From the NCBI GenBank assembly GCA_037367405.1, contig JAZKJV010010536.1, forward strand, positions 434,001 to 498,000: a stretch of 64,000 nt of DNA, given 5' to 3'. Shown here piece after piece: positions 1 to 12,103 of this stretch. Source of the DNA: Ottelia alismoides. Its lineage: Eukaryota; Streptophyta; Magnoliopsida; Alismatales; Hydrocharitaceae. Position 1 is the first letter of the stretch; each line of letters starts with the position of its first letter. Made by a program: the position numbers and the translations under genes. The notes below the pieces were generated by a model. That model saw only the letters and a list, made by a program, of their open reading frames with translations. It was not told the origin of the DNA and did no database searches.

Positions 1-288
1 TCGTATAATAATATTAGTTAATATAGGCATGCTAAAGTATATTTGATGGATTGCCAATCAGGATTGCTCCGCGTATGTTATATAATAGGCTTTGATGGGG
101 CTGCCTCCCGCCATTTTTCGCATCTTCTTTAAATAATACAATGTATGTGTATGTATGTATGTAGGTATACACACACATACAGAGGAGTGATCCTGTGAGA
201 TGGCAAGATGGGAAATTCTGGATTACTAATTTCAACTAGGAGAGAAAACCAGGAGAGAGAAGATAGAATCTAGTGGTTCAGAATTTTC

Positions 289-330
289 CATATATATATA
301 TATACATATATACATATATGTATATATATC
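289..330. repeat. TA-rich microsatellite
   Basis: Alternating TA/CATA dinucleotide run immediately left of the foldback element. A second short TATG/ACAC repeat lies at about 140-181. Confidence 0.8.
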
Positions 331-622
331 CCTCTAATATTCCATTCAAATTTCGTCAGAAATGGAGACTCATATACCCTCCATCTAGAACAGGTCGATT
401 ACAACAATATTTAGACATTTAAATTTACTTGTTCTAGATGGAGGGCATAGGAGTCTCTGTTTCTAACAAAATGTGAATGATGTATTGGAGGTTTATAGAT
501 GAATATACATGGTGATATTTTGCAAAAAAATTACAGAAAATATTCGGGGGGCATTTTTTCCTATATGGGTTTGATAGGCTACCCTCCAATATCACCATGT
601 ATATTCATTTATATATCCCTCC
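331..622. repeat. Double-hairpin foldback (MITE-like) insertion
   Basis: There are two consecutive inverted repeats. Arms 331-394 and 427-491 are about 64 bp each, with a loop of about 32 bp (both arms contain CCCTCCATCTAGAACA or its complement). Arms about 485-519 and 588-622 share GAATATACATGGTGATATT and its complement, with a loop of about 68 bp. Both hairpins use a TCCCTCYAATAT-type end, so this may be one composite miniature element or a tandem pair. No coding capacity. The target duplication is obscured by flanking TA repeats. Confidence 0.65.
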
Positions 623-1772
623 AATATAGCTCCAGGGGGGCCCATTTTTCCTTATATAATATGGTAATAAGAAATTGTTTTATGTAGAACTTCATAAGTC
701 CTATAACACTAACCTATTTACCATATGTAAAAGAGCATGCCAAGATCTAATTTTATTTCTCCTAAAACCCATCCCATCCTTCTCCAACGTGAGAGGAGCC
801 CTCAGCCCTCTGCTCCTCAGTCCTTGTTGCTTCTCTTCCAAATTGGGACAGTCCCATCAAACCCTATTATATCGTTGCTTCAATTTAAAGTAGAAGCAAG
901 AGGAGGTTGAATTGTACCTTTGGATCTTCCAAAATTGGAGGATCAAATGGCATGTATGCATTAGCAGTTCTTGAAGTTGGGATTAGCAAAAGGGAAAAGG
1001 GGCTTCTTGGGAGAGGGGAGCAACAACTGCTAATGGTTAAAAAGGGGCTCCAGCATCTCCTTCAGGTAGCTGCTTGTAGAAGCAATGATAGGCTGCAGGT
1101 ATGCAGCAGCGAGAGCAAGCAGCATCATAACTGCCTTGGAGCATTTTTGGCTGCCGATGAAGGCAGAATTTTCTACTGCTTTGGGCAGCAGCCGTGCACA
1201 AGAAGAGAAAAGAGTGCTGGGGGCCCTTACGTTGGAAAAGAGAAAAAGAAAAGGGAGAGAGAAAATATGAAAAGAGAGAAGGGCTTGGGGATATTAATAA
1301 GGGTGGAGGGGTTGTCTCTTGTTGCCAAATGGATGGGGTGAAGGCCAAGTGGAGGGAGTAGAGGGAAGTCAAATGGCTATTGATGACTAGAACAGAAATG
1401 AAATTTATATATTTATATTTTTTTTTAAATTCTCCTTCTCTTATTTAAGAATATTAAAGTTGACTGTATTCGCACATCGGATCTCTGATTCTGGTGTACA
1501 ATATCTCGTTTCAATCGTCTATGCATGATGATCAAATGATATACAATTCATACTCTTCTGATCCAAGACGGATACAGAAATGGATGGAACACTGATCAAA
1601 TTTCACGATTTTAAATTACCAAATGATCTCAAATCGACGAACGATTATCTGGTCTTATTTCATCAAGATGAATTTTATAATGATCTCGAATTATTTTTAT
1701 GGCTTCCAATTGCATCGCGGCTTTTCTAGTTGCAAGCCTTACGATGCGATCAACTTTTGGTCGATTGCGACA

Positions 1773-2063
1773 TCTTTCAATATATATAAATAAATGGGCT
1801 TGTTTTGATGATTACCTTATAAGAGTTGTAGGTAGCGTGCCCGTATGTCTGCTTCAGTCTCTCATGTCGCCTCTTCGACACTATGTCGGTGCCATAGCAC
1901 CTTGACTACAAGAATCACTTTGCTATGAATTTTCTTCACTGCAAGGTCAAGTATCTGCACTAGCCTCTCCTCTTATGTCAAGTAGGGCTCCACATCAAGA
2001 TTCTCGTAGATGATGACGCGTCGAGGTTGTGCATGGATATGTGGAAAACATCATGTATAGCTG
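1773..2063 (-). pseudogene. pol: Chromovirus integrase C-terminus/chromodomain remnant (F, first part)
   Basis: This stretch matches 56770-57050, where the minus strand encodes a chromodomain ending in a VKVLW...VEEATWE motif, typical of Tekay/Del-type plant chromoviruses. In such elements this domain is the C-terminal end of integrase and is thought to steer insertion into heterochromatin. Here the frame is broken by stops and indels. The remnant is interrupted at 2063 by element A and resumes at 16003; the uninterrupted copy near 57000-57060 shows the sequence expected across the join. The gene is dead. Confidence 0.65.
2059..2063. repeat. Target-site duplication of element A, left copy
   Basis: AGCTG immediately before the left LTR, paired with AGATG at 16003-16007; one mismatch. 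Confidence 0.6.
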
Positions 2064-5000
2064 TGATGAATCTACATTTCATCACCTTTATTCTATTATT
2101 TTGGCCTTAAAAATTCTAGCTAATGCATGAAAATAACATTAATTTGTACAAAATAGCATTCATTATTTATTGCATTTATTGTATTTAATATATGGTTTTT
2201 ATGCTAAAATTATAGAAGAAAGAGAAGAAAAGAAAAGGAATAAAATAGTAAAGATATTTTATGACCCTAAACCTCGAGACCAAGTCAAGAATTGAGTTGG
2301 TCGACAAGGAATAAGGAAGGGGGAGATAAGGGCTAAAAATACAATAAAAACCCAATTCTTTTATTCACCAATAATTCATTTTTGACAACCTATTTTATTC
2401 TTTATTATTTATACATCAAATAAAGAAACTTTGTACATGAAAGTTGTAAATAATAATGTAAATAAAAATACAAAATTGAGTTTGTACAAAAATAATATAG
2501 AGTGTACTTTTTATACATAAAATAAAAAGCCAAAATCCCAACTTCACAGACCCATATCTTCCAAATAAAAACTCAGAATATATCAAAACCTCTAATTGTG
2601 TATAACTTTTAATAAGCTATTTAATGAAGGTGGTTTCATATTTTTTCGAGTTAAGGTGTCAAAGTTAGGTTTTGGGCCCTCATTGTATTATTTATTATTT
2701 ATTAATTTTGTATGTTTATAATTTTATATTTTTGTAAATATTATTAGTACTATATGTGCATATTAAAACCAAAATAAATCACCAAGAAAACACAAAATAA
2801 AATAAGTCTATATCAACATATAGACAAAATACCTATGATAATACATGTATATAAATAAAAGGGGAAATCATTCTTTATTCTTTTATATTTTTATAAGATT
2901 GCAAATATCATTTATACTCTATTAAAAATATAAATCTAAAATAAAACCTTAAAAGAAATATTAAAATAAAATAAAAAATACATTGGTAAAAATACAATAC
3001 ATATACCTACATAATATATACCCTTATTTATTTAAGTGTACAAAATAAATCATAAAAATATAATAAAAATATATTTATACATCTAAAAATAAGTTATAAA
3101 TATATATAATAAAATAATAAAATAAATTATACAAAAAAAAATAAGCCAAAATATAGATGAATATACATATAAATACACACTAAAAATTAACTTATAATAA
3201 ATAACACCAAAAAATAAAAATCATATTAAAATACTAAATTAAATAATAAACATTTTTTATTATAAGAAAAAATAATAAAATCATTTATTATATTTAATTA
3301 ATAAATTTCTAATAAGGCATTCAGTTGTGTCCTGTAGTGAGTCTACGTGGACAAATGGCGTTCCAGCGTCTGTTGACCTCTGGTAAACTACCCCCTCCAG
3401 GCGCCTGACTTGTCAGAACTATTTTTCTAGGGTTTTCATCCTAAATTGTTGCCTGATCCATCGCTCAATCAACCACGATCTCTTCACAAGATATGATCTC
3501 TGATTCATCATGATCCATGATAGCCACTTAGATCCAATGTACGTAGAATCGATTCATTCCAAATGGTCGGTCAATAAGGGTGCGCACACTTGTAGATAAA
3601 TAAACACCTCTTCCCTCCATTTCAAATTTGGTCACTCTTTGAATCTTAGAACCCCCAACTCTCGGCCTAGAGTGTATCCTCCTGACAGGGGGAGGTCCCT
3701 TGAGGCGTTGGAGTGGCTCGCGGAGGAGGAGGTGCACCCGTGGCCACCTTACGGACAACCCTGCTCCATGGTCTACAGCGAGGTATGAGCTGCGTGTTTT
3801 ACATTTTCTAGGTTAGCGTTAGTTCTAGGTTTTTATTCGTGCAATGTATTTCATGTTTTAATTAGGAATCTAGGTTAATTTAGCTTGTTTACCCTCGCCA
3901 GAGCTCTCGAGCTCCGGTCATGTTTTCATCGTGATTCAACCATTCTTCAACCAACCTTCCACCTCTTTCTCATTCCCTACCGCCTTCTCCATCTTTGGCC
4001 ACCTCCAGATCACTTCGACCACCTCTAAATCGAGTCCTTGGCGCTCCCACTTTGCCATCCGCCAGAGCTGCCTCCGCTACACTCCACCTTGCACTCCACT
4101 CCATCCAATAAGGTCCCCTATACCCTCTTTGTGTTTGTGTATGTTTTCTCTGCAGGTATGGGGAGACAAAGGACCCTCTCGAGGGTCGATTTTGCAGGAA
4201 TGAGGTACTTGGAGCTCTTGCCCTTCTCCGAGCACGATCATCCTTAGCAGAGCTTCGACGTCCTTCCTTAATGTCGCATCTGAAGCAGGGAAGCCTGAGC
4301 TTCATTTTGCCCTAGATCGAGCCTTCCAGACGGCTGGAGATGCTCAGGAGGACAGATCGAAACTCCCCGCAAGTGGCTTCTTAGTCTGTTCTTCCCGATC
4401 CTCTCTCAACTGTTTGATCCGCTAGCCTCTCCAGATGCTACAACTGCCATCGAATCAAGCACCGCCATCACCGTTCGATCGTGCCTCGAAGATCTAATCT
4501 TATCTGTTCGGGATGAAACGGCATCGTGCAACGTGGATGCGCCATGTGTTAAGTGGGTGAACCTGAACCGTCCGATGGTGCGCAAAAGTGGGGTAAATTG
4601 CTAATTCCCTCCCCCATTTTTTATATTTATTATATAGTCCAGTAAATAAAATGTAACATTCATAATAAAATGGGCATTTTACGAAAGGACTCATGTATTT
4701 ATTGTATTTACATTTGGGTCCAATCCAGCTCAACTCACATGTTGTCCCATGTGAGATGGGTAAATTACAGGGACACCCCTGCGACTTTGTGTATTTATTT
4801 TTAATTTAAAAAATTTAATATAAGTGTATATTTTTGGGAAAAATTACATCTGAGCCCTTACTGTTTATTTTATTTACAGTCATGCCCCTATCAGCTTATG
4901 TTATTTTGGTGCTTGGATTTCATTAATTAAAAATTGCACAGTAGCTCCTAAAAATTCACAAAAATAGGGTTAGATGCATCTTGCCATGTACTTTCACGCC

Positions 5001-5941
5001 ATAAATTTATTTTACATTTTTAGGCTTTTTAACCATTTATTAAAATTAAAAAGAGCTCATTTTTATTCTATCTAGCTTATAAAATACCAAAAAATACAAA
5101 AATAACTTGAAAATTCCAAAAAAATATATTATTTATTTACTTTATTTTAAATATAGACCAAAAATCACTAAAAATGAAAAAAGAAAACTCTTAAATATTG
5201 AAAAACCACAAAATCCTTTATTAAAAATATAAAAAATCATTAAAAATCCAAAAATATATTTTTCCTATTTTATATTTTTCTTTATATAAATATTTATATA
5301 TTAAAATTGATTTGAGTAATTTTGGACCTTATTTACTATTTTTAACATTCAAATCAATTTCATATATTTATTTAATCCCTAATTTGGGATATCTTTAACT
5401 TTAAAAATCCATAAAAATTAACAAAAATTCCAGATTATAAAAACATTAGAAAATATATAAAAACCAAAAATCATTTATTTGGTGATTTTATTTATATTTA
5501 CTATTATTTAGAAGTCTATTACTCTATACTGAATATATAGCATTATATATTAAAATAAAAAAAGAAAATATGAAAATATAAAAAGAAAATATAAATTATA
5601 AAATTAAAAACAAAATCTAAAAATATAAAACAAAAATAAAAAATAATGAAAATCAAAAAATCCACAAAATAATAAAAATGAACAAGAGATGAAAAACAAA
5701 ATTTTTTGTGTTGTTCTGCCCACTTCTACCGTTTGCTCCCTGAGTTAAACCTCTACACATGCTTGCACCTATACACACATGTTGTAGAGTTATAATAAAC
5801 TTTAACTCCATATTTTTTTATTTATTGCTTTATTCATATTGTGGGTTAATTGTTGATTAATTAGGGATCGTCTGAGGTTGCATCGACAACTATCGGTTTG
5901 CCCCGTGGATTGACAAGACCTTAGAAAAACCCTAGTTATCA
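2064..5941 (+). repeat. Left (5') LTR of element A
   Basis: 3878 bp. Nearly the whole length can be paired by eye with 12104-16002. The first 1.3 kb and the stretch about 4600-5900 are very AT-rich; the middle (about 3300-4560) is richer in GC. At 3594-3605 a GATAAATAA stretch occupies the place of the clearer TATA box in element D's LTR, so the promoter looks eroded. Confidence 0.85.
5736..5753 (+). promoter_or_regulatory. Conserved LTR motif (A left)
   Basis: CTCCCTGAGTTAAACCTC, about 190 bp before the LTR end; degenerate copy (TTAAAC for TTCGAC) of a motif shared by all four Athila-like LTR families in the window. Function unknown. Confidence 0.55.
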
Positions 5942-5943
5942 AA

Positions 5944-5961
5944 TGGTGACGTTTCCAGGGA
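5944..5961 (+). other. Primer-binding site of element A (tRNA-Asp type, degenerate)
   Basis: TGGTGACGTTTCCAGGGA starts two bases after the LTR end. It resembles the tRNA-Asp-complementary site of plant Athila elements (TGGCGCCGTTGCCGGGGA) with several changes. Identification comes from position plus partial match. Confidence 0.6.
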
Positions 5962-8128
5962 GCAACACCATATCGTTTGGGATTCTTTATTTGTATTTGC
6001 TCTCTTGTTCATTTATTTATTTTTGCATTTATTTATTTTTGTCATTTATTTATTTGTCATTATTATTTGATATTAATTATGATTGTTCTGACACTCCTTC
6101 ATTTTGACTTTGTTGCGAGGGACCGCCATATGAGGGAGGATTTCTTAGGAGGACCTACGCACCCGAGCAACGCGAAGTCAACTTACTAGCATAGCTGACA
6201 GGAGAGAGCAACAAAGGAGAACATTAAGGGATTTTTTAAGATAGTTCCTCACATTTTCTTCTTTATTTATTTATTTTTATTATTTTTGTAGTTTATGTAA
6301 GAGAGTGACAATTTATATGTAATAATTTGGACTCGCACAGATACAACTACTCCGCGAGGTCCATTGCCCAAGGGATTGTTCCCTGGGGGGCCTCGCCAGC
6401 TTTTTCGCTTGTTTTTATCGCTTTCTTTTCTTTGTTTTTTTATTTTGTTTTATTTTTTTAGTTTGGTTGAGCCCTGGAATTAGGACTTGCTTGACGATAG
6501 ACTAAGGCCAGACACTTATTTACATTTGCCTGTAGCTATAGCCTCGTTCAGATGTAGTCAAATTTTGAATTGCAATATATTTGGATTTGAGATCAAGCGT
6601 CGATCGAAGTATACGTTGTGGCAGACACCGATGTACTTCAGAGATCGGACTTTTGGATCTCACCTCTAGATATTGAGCATATTGTTCTTCACGCCAATAG
6701 CATTTACTATTCTAGGGCGATTTCATCGGATTGCATTGCATATAGTATAGTTTTCAATTCTGTTATGCTTCCCGCAAGGAGAGAGCTGGGCAGCACTGTA
6801 AGTCTTCTGACTTTGCACACATCACTGATTTTTGACTTGTAAAGCTTTTCTAACCTTCTCCCTCTGAGTTTTCTCACTTAGGATGCTAAATGGAATTGAA
6901 AACATTGTTAGGCACGTGCATTGAATAATAATAAAAAAATGATAACCTAAATAAAATTTTGACCCCTAACTCTATTGGACTTTAAAATTAAAATATAATG
7001 GACTCATTGCTTTGGGGAGAGCAACCCCCACCTTGTCTGAGCATTTTATTCCTACGTACATGCTAAGGATTAGTGCCCAAATCCCAGGCCTATCTTCGCT
7101 TTATACAACTCTGTTGAAATCACCTAACTCCAAAATTGAAAAAATAAAAGACCAACTTCTCGGTCTTCACTGTGTTGGGTAGGTGAACTGGGGGTTTGCT
7201 TTATATATTGATTGTGATTTTGGGTACATTTTCATCTCTCTTCGAGTTTTTAGTCCTATGAATGTGAGTCATTTTTAACATTGAGTCCCTCTTCCTCTCT
7301 TGCGGATATATTTCCTAATTTGCATCTGAGTCATAATATGGGGTTTTGATATTCACCATCTCCACCGGATTTTACGGTTATTCTCTTTGCCCATATCACC
7401 CATCACTGGTCCGGTTCAAGGAGACCCTCTCCTTGAACCACAATTGTGTTTATGTCTTCTTTCATCTTGCCCACCCTCCTCGTTCCCTTCGTATCATCCC
7501 TTCTCTTACCTGGGATTGATGTGCTTATAGATAGAGCCAGCATCGAGATTTTCAGACTACATTGATTATTTGAGTATGCCGGGTACATTTTGAGGACACT
7601 GAGATTGGTGTGCTACTTTGGGTGGATCTGACTTTGATCTGTGCATGGAGCTTATTTGGGTATATTGGGGTTTGCATGATCTCAGGTGTGATTCTTTATT
7701 GAGGATTTTTGATCTCGTACACCGGATTGAGGATGTGATGTATTTTGATGAATTGATGATGATTTCATGAGTTCTGATTAGATGATTTATTATGAGGTCC
7801 TTCTATCTTGATTCAGAGGTTTGATTGACTATCTTGATATGTACTTCAGCATGACGGTATCTGGGAACCCACATGATTTCACTCATCTCATTGACTGCCT
7901 CGATCTCGTGATTCTTTCATTCGATTGCAGCATCTAAAGGATCCCTGCTTACATCTTGATCCATCTCAACTAGTTTGATTGGCTTGAGGGACCACATTGC
8001 CACTGACGTAATTGACTTTTTATCCCTCTTGTGATCTTATGCCCTCCGACTGAGGACTGATTGACTATTTCTGAGCACCTGAGACTTGATGCCATCATTC
8101 CAATGATTTGATTGACTTAGCTTGCATT
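5962..8128 (+). other. Leader of element A, non-coding
   Basis: No credible coding frame. The phrase GTTGCGAGGGACCGC at about 6111 recurs in element D at about 62127. The region around 6770-6920, including ACTGTAAGTC (candidate splice donor GTAAGT at 6798-6803), corresponds to 34680-34790 in element B and 62820-63000 in element D. This conserved leader may hold packaging or splicing signals (inference). Confidence 0.6.
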
Positions 8129-9225
8129 ACTCCTCGAGGACTATCTGCGGGAAAATACAACATTTTCTTCATGATCAGTTTCACTCCCATGTTGTGTGTC
8201 CATCTTATTGGAGCACTAGAACCAAGTCCTTGGCTATATGTTTGGTCTCACTGTCTGATTGTACTTCCGATTGTCGGAGCAGGAGACATATTTCTCTGGG
8301 CTTCTTTGACTCTTCTCTCCTTGACGGTCCTTGCAAGGATGAGTCACACTTTGCTGATTATTCTCTACTTAGATCATAGTACTCCCCGAGGGTTATCTGC
8401 GGGAGACTATGTCACATTCTCGATCTTTCGATCTTTTCTGTTGGGTAGCCAATCTGTCGTTTACCGAAACCAATCTGTCTAACTCCTTTGAGTCCCCTCA
8501 CCTTGACGACCCTCGCAAGGTTGAGATATGTTCCTATATTCACTGCCTAGTCTGCATTACTCCCTGAGGACTATCTACGGGCGGATGCAACAAATTCTTT
8601 ACGCTCGGTTCCACTTGATGATTGTGTCTACAATCTTGGAGCATGGGACTGAGTCATCTGATATGCTTTTGGTCTCACTACCTTGATGTATATCTGATCT
8701 ATTAGATCATGGGAACATTTTGTCATGACTCTTTTGAGTCTGCTCTCCTTGCTGGACCTTACAACGATGAGACATCGTCCTCTGATTATTCCATGCTTAG
8801 TTGGCAATATGCTCCCCGAGGGTTCTCTGTGGGAGGCTACCAAATTTTCTCGATCAATTGGTATCTTCTATCGCATACCGAGACCGCTTCTGCAGATCCA
8901 TCTGATGGATCTGACTTCTTTGAGTCCACTCACCTTGACGACCCTTGTAAGGGCGAGCTCTACTCTGATTATTCATTGTCTAGTATGTACCACTCCCCGA
9001 GGGTTATCTGTGGGAGAATACATCATTTTGTAGGTACTCGGTTTCACTTATGGTGTCTCCTATCTAGTGGAGCACGAATCCGAGTATTCTTACATGTGTA
9101 CTCAATCTCCTCTCTGGTTGTGTCTCTGATCTGTTGGAGCACAGAGCTGAGTCTTTTTATTATTCTGAGATCTTTGACTCGTATTAGTCTGCTCACCTTG
9201 ATGACCCTCGCAGGGTTGAGCCATG
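8129..9225 (+). repeat. Alternating 252/180-bp tandem repeat in element A interior
   Basis: A phrase close to ACTCCCCGAGGGTTATCTGC occurs at 8129, 8381, 8559, 8811 and 8992, with spacings of 252, 178, 252 and 181 bp, so the repeat unit is a dimer of about 430 bp. Between these lies a second phrase close to CCTTGACGACCCTCGCAAGG at about 8318, 8501, 8746, 8931 and 9198. Both phrases can fold (CTCCC with GGGAG; CCTTG with CAAGG). Open frames across it are by-products of the repeat, not conserved proteins. Confidence 0.8.
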
Positions 9226-9624
9226 TCTTGTGGTATTCGGTGTGTCCCTTTGACCTTCCGACCTTCTGACCACCAACTACCATGTTTCATAGCGAGTCTC
9301 TTGCTCTTCACCTTTCTTATCTTCCAGAAACTTTGATTAACTTGGAGGATTATGTACTGCTCACTCCTCCTCCATGTCTTCTGGTATCGGCCCCGATCTC
9401 GCATTCCGTTCTTAGGGGTCGATGATCTAGTTCTCCCTACCGGGACCTAGTTTAGTTTTTAATGTGTTTTCCCCCGTATTCGACTGCCAGATACCGTCCT
9501 GCACTTCTCCAGTCTACACTTGTTGTGTGTGTGTGTATATATGTATGTATATATTTTTTGTCTTACATTCCTTCTTTCTCCCTTATGTCATGCATACTCT
9601 AGATCTTTCACCATATTTGTGTGT

Positions 9625-10252
9625 CTATACTTAGGACGTACCTTGTCCTAAGTATAGGGGGTACACCCGTGTTATTCTTTCTCCGTCCTGTTTCAGCACT
9701 CCTGTCGTTGCTTATACTTAGGGATCTTTTACCCTAGATATAGGGGGAGTGATGCATACATTCTCTGCAATCTTTTCAACTCTCTTTACATGTCTTTTCT
9801 TCTTTTCTTCTTTTCATTTTCAATTTTCTTTTTCTACCAAAACGGTGTTGCCCCTTTTTGTCAATATTCTACACTTAGGACGTACTTTGTCCTAAGTATA
9901 GGGGGGCATGCACCCCAAGTTCTTTCATTCTTTGATCCCCTCCATTGTCTCATCTCTCGTTGATTTACTCTACTATGCTTAGGGATATCTCACCCTATGT
10001 ATTGGGGAGATAGACGGAGCTGTGATTCATTTATTCCCACCGTTGACCCTCCCTTCCTTGTGTACAGTCTGATATACTTAGGATATTTGACCCTAAGTAT
10101 AGGGGGGACGGTCAACTTCTTATTCATTTATTTCTTCATTTCAGTTCCTATGTAGTCATCATAGTATAGGCTTTTCTATACTCAGTACGAGTTATGTCTT
10201 CTCTTTTTCTTTTCGATCTATGAGGACATAGCTCAAGCTAAGTATAGAGGGG
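9625..10252 (+). repeat. Array of six hairpins ending in polypurine-like G-runs (element A)
   Basis: Hairpins lie at about 9625-9661, 9712-9747, 9869-9906, 9974-10007, 10073-10107 and 10176-10252. The best is a perfect 13-bp stem (CTATACTTAGGAC with GTCCTAAGTATAG, loop of 7) followed directly by GGGG. Each 3' arm ends in a form of AAGTATAG plus a G-run, the same string as the element's polypurine tract at 12091-12103. After the second hairpin comes GTGATGCAT, resembling the LTR start. The last is longer, with an arm around GAGGACATAGCTC. Related arrays occur in B and C. Confidence 0.85.
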
Positions 10253-12090
10253 CCGTATATACTATGTATATACTTTAGCCATAACTCGTACTTTCATATT
10301 ATTAATAATAAATATGGCTAAAATATTATACATACATATACAATTCATTAAATTATTAATAAAATAATGAAAATTATTCCTCAAATTCTTTTTGTATATA
10401 TCGATTAATAAATCAGGTTAAAAATATGTTTGCAAAATGATTTGACCTGTTTGGAAAACTTTTTGTAAAATGTTTTCAACCTTTGTAAAAATATTTTTTG
10501 TAAAAATTCTATTCTTTGATTGAAATAAAATGACTTGAAAATCTATTTGCAAATTGTTTTGAAAATGGTTGCAAAAATATTTTGAAAAAATATATATAGT
10601 GTTTGAAAAAATCTTTGGAAAATGGCTTTCAAATGCTTGTAAATATTTACAAAAATTATTTTGTACTCTAGTTTTCAAAAATATCTGCAAATAAATTTGA
10701 GGAATATATGCATATATATACACCTACAAATTAAAATTCTTTACCAATTGTATATATATACCTATAAAAATAAACAACATTTTAAAACCTGTAAATTCTT
10801 TAAAGTCTCAATCCTTGTAAATAAATAAAAAGAGGCACACCCATGTAAATAGTTGTACATATTTTATTTTTTGTTCCGAAATTCTTTTTATTTTTTGAAA
10901 TTTTTTTTGAAAATTGCATCATCTTTCTGCATTGTACATAGCATTTGCATATCATTAGCATTCTTTCGGATTAAGGTTGATGATTGAACTAGTCCAAATA
11001 AAGTCAAAGATTGGAGCTTGGTTGAACCTTACTGCACCTAACCTCACCGGAACCTTATGGGAACTAGATTTAAGGTACTTCAGGTCAATTGGGACTTAAT
11101 TCTTTGAAACTCAGGGCTAGGTTTAAGTCACCTCAACTGACTAAGTAGAACTTTTTGAGACGCACACATGACTCTCGTCGTTGTGACCTAACTTGGACAC
11201 TTGCACCTTTCACGTGGCTCAAATCAGTTGGAGTGGTGAGGGGATTGGATTTTCCATTTTGAGACGCACATGAGTGGAAACATTCATCCTCTTCTAGGGA
11301 GGGAAGTGCACCTCAACCCGATCCAGTAGCCATGAGGTCTAAAGACAGGAGAGTGTGGGTTGCAATAATGCTTCAAAAGAGGGATAATCTTCTGGCTCAA
11401 GAGGAAAAACTCCTTATGTAAATGCTATTGTAAATGGTATTTAAAAAAAACTCCAAAAAACTGGACAAACCTGATTGAAAATAAAATGCATGTCGGAGTG
11501 TATATATGTTGTATAGTCAATAAGCAAGCTTGAGCATCAAAGTTATACCATGTGAGCTTGCACCTGGATAACTTGACTATACTGATCATACATCCCAGGA
11601 TAGGTAGCTACACTAGATACCGTCCATTCTTCTCTCCATCCCATCCTCTTGAATCGGATGCCACTTGAACTTGGAAGGGAATAGCCCACTCCTCGAGGAA
11701 AGAGTTGCTGGATTGGGGAATCATTAGGTTGTCATTCTAGAGAAGTCGGTTCTTTTGTCATTTCAGTTGGGGAGAGTCATTAACACTTACACTGTACAAG
11801 TCAGCTTCCTAGTCATAAGGGTTTGCATATGATGTAGGCTAGTTCTGACATGGCTATTGAGGTGGTTTGAACCGAGTGATGTGACTCTCAAAGGTTGTTG
11901 TGTCATAAATTTGGTTCCTGACCAGGTTCCACACACATTCTCACACCAAGGTCTAATCTGAGCTCCCAAACTTTGATTTTGTAAAGACGAGTTTAATAAT
12001 TAAAATCAATTCTATTTATTCTTTCTTTTTCTTTTATTCTTTATTCTTTTTAAACTTATTGCATAAGTGTTTGCTAGGGACTAGCAAAGG
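10253..12090 (+). other. 3' untranslated region of element A
   Basis: AT-rich to about 10900, then a block (about 10920-12090) matching 42560-43740 of element B and the complementary part of C: GGAACCTTATRGGAACT near 11050 in A and 42735 in B, and TGGAAACATTCRTCCTC near 11275 and 42960. No coding frame. Just before the polypurine tract is a small perfect hairpin, TTGCTAG and CTAGCAA (12071-12087). Confidence 0.65.
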
Positions 12091-12103
12091 CAAGTATAGG
12101 GAG
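12091..12103 (+). other. Polypurine tract of element A
   Basis: CAAGTATAGGGAG immediately before the right LTR. Expected primer site for plus-strand synthesis. Its sequence is repeated at the ends of the upstream hairpins. Confidence 0.65.

Larger units (their letters stand above)
1..1772 (-). mobile_element. Partial LTR of a Tekay/Del-like chromovirus (remnant F), truncated by window start
   Basis: About 1440-1772 matches, in the same orientation, 56160-56500 and, inverted, 50410-50760 (shared phrases such as GATCCAAGACGGATACAGAA at about 1561 and 56264). About 900-1370 matches the purine-rich block near 55690-56040. It lies directly downstream, on the minus strand, of an integrase/chromodomain remnant, so it is read as that element's 3' LTR. 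The LTR start (TG on the minus strand, CA on plus) is placed at 1771-1772; compared with the copy ending at 56612 about 140 bp at this edge are missing. The other end is outside the window. Open frames in 900-1370 are short and overlap on both strands; I do not consider them genes. Confidence 0.6.

Noticed and set aside
907..1372. Frames of 144 and 111 codons near 907-1372
   Set aside because: They overlap on opposite strands in a purine-rich LTR block that is also present, with different frames, near 55690-56040.
8129..9225. CRISPR array
   Set aside because: Units are hundreds of bases long and diverged, in a eukaryotic retrotransposon.
8108..9269. Frames of 124 and 186 codons with a repeated PRGLSAG-like phrase
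   Set aside because: The phrase is the translation of the 252/180-bp DNA repeat; flanking residues are not conserved between units.
9712..10107. CTTAGGG/CCCTAAG strings suggesting interstitial telomeric repeats
   Set aside because: They are arms of spaced hairpins, not tandem TTTAGGG units.
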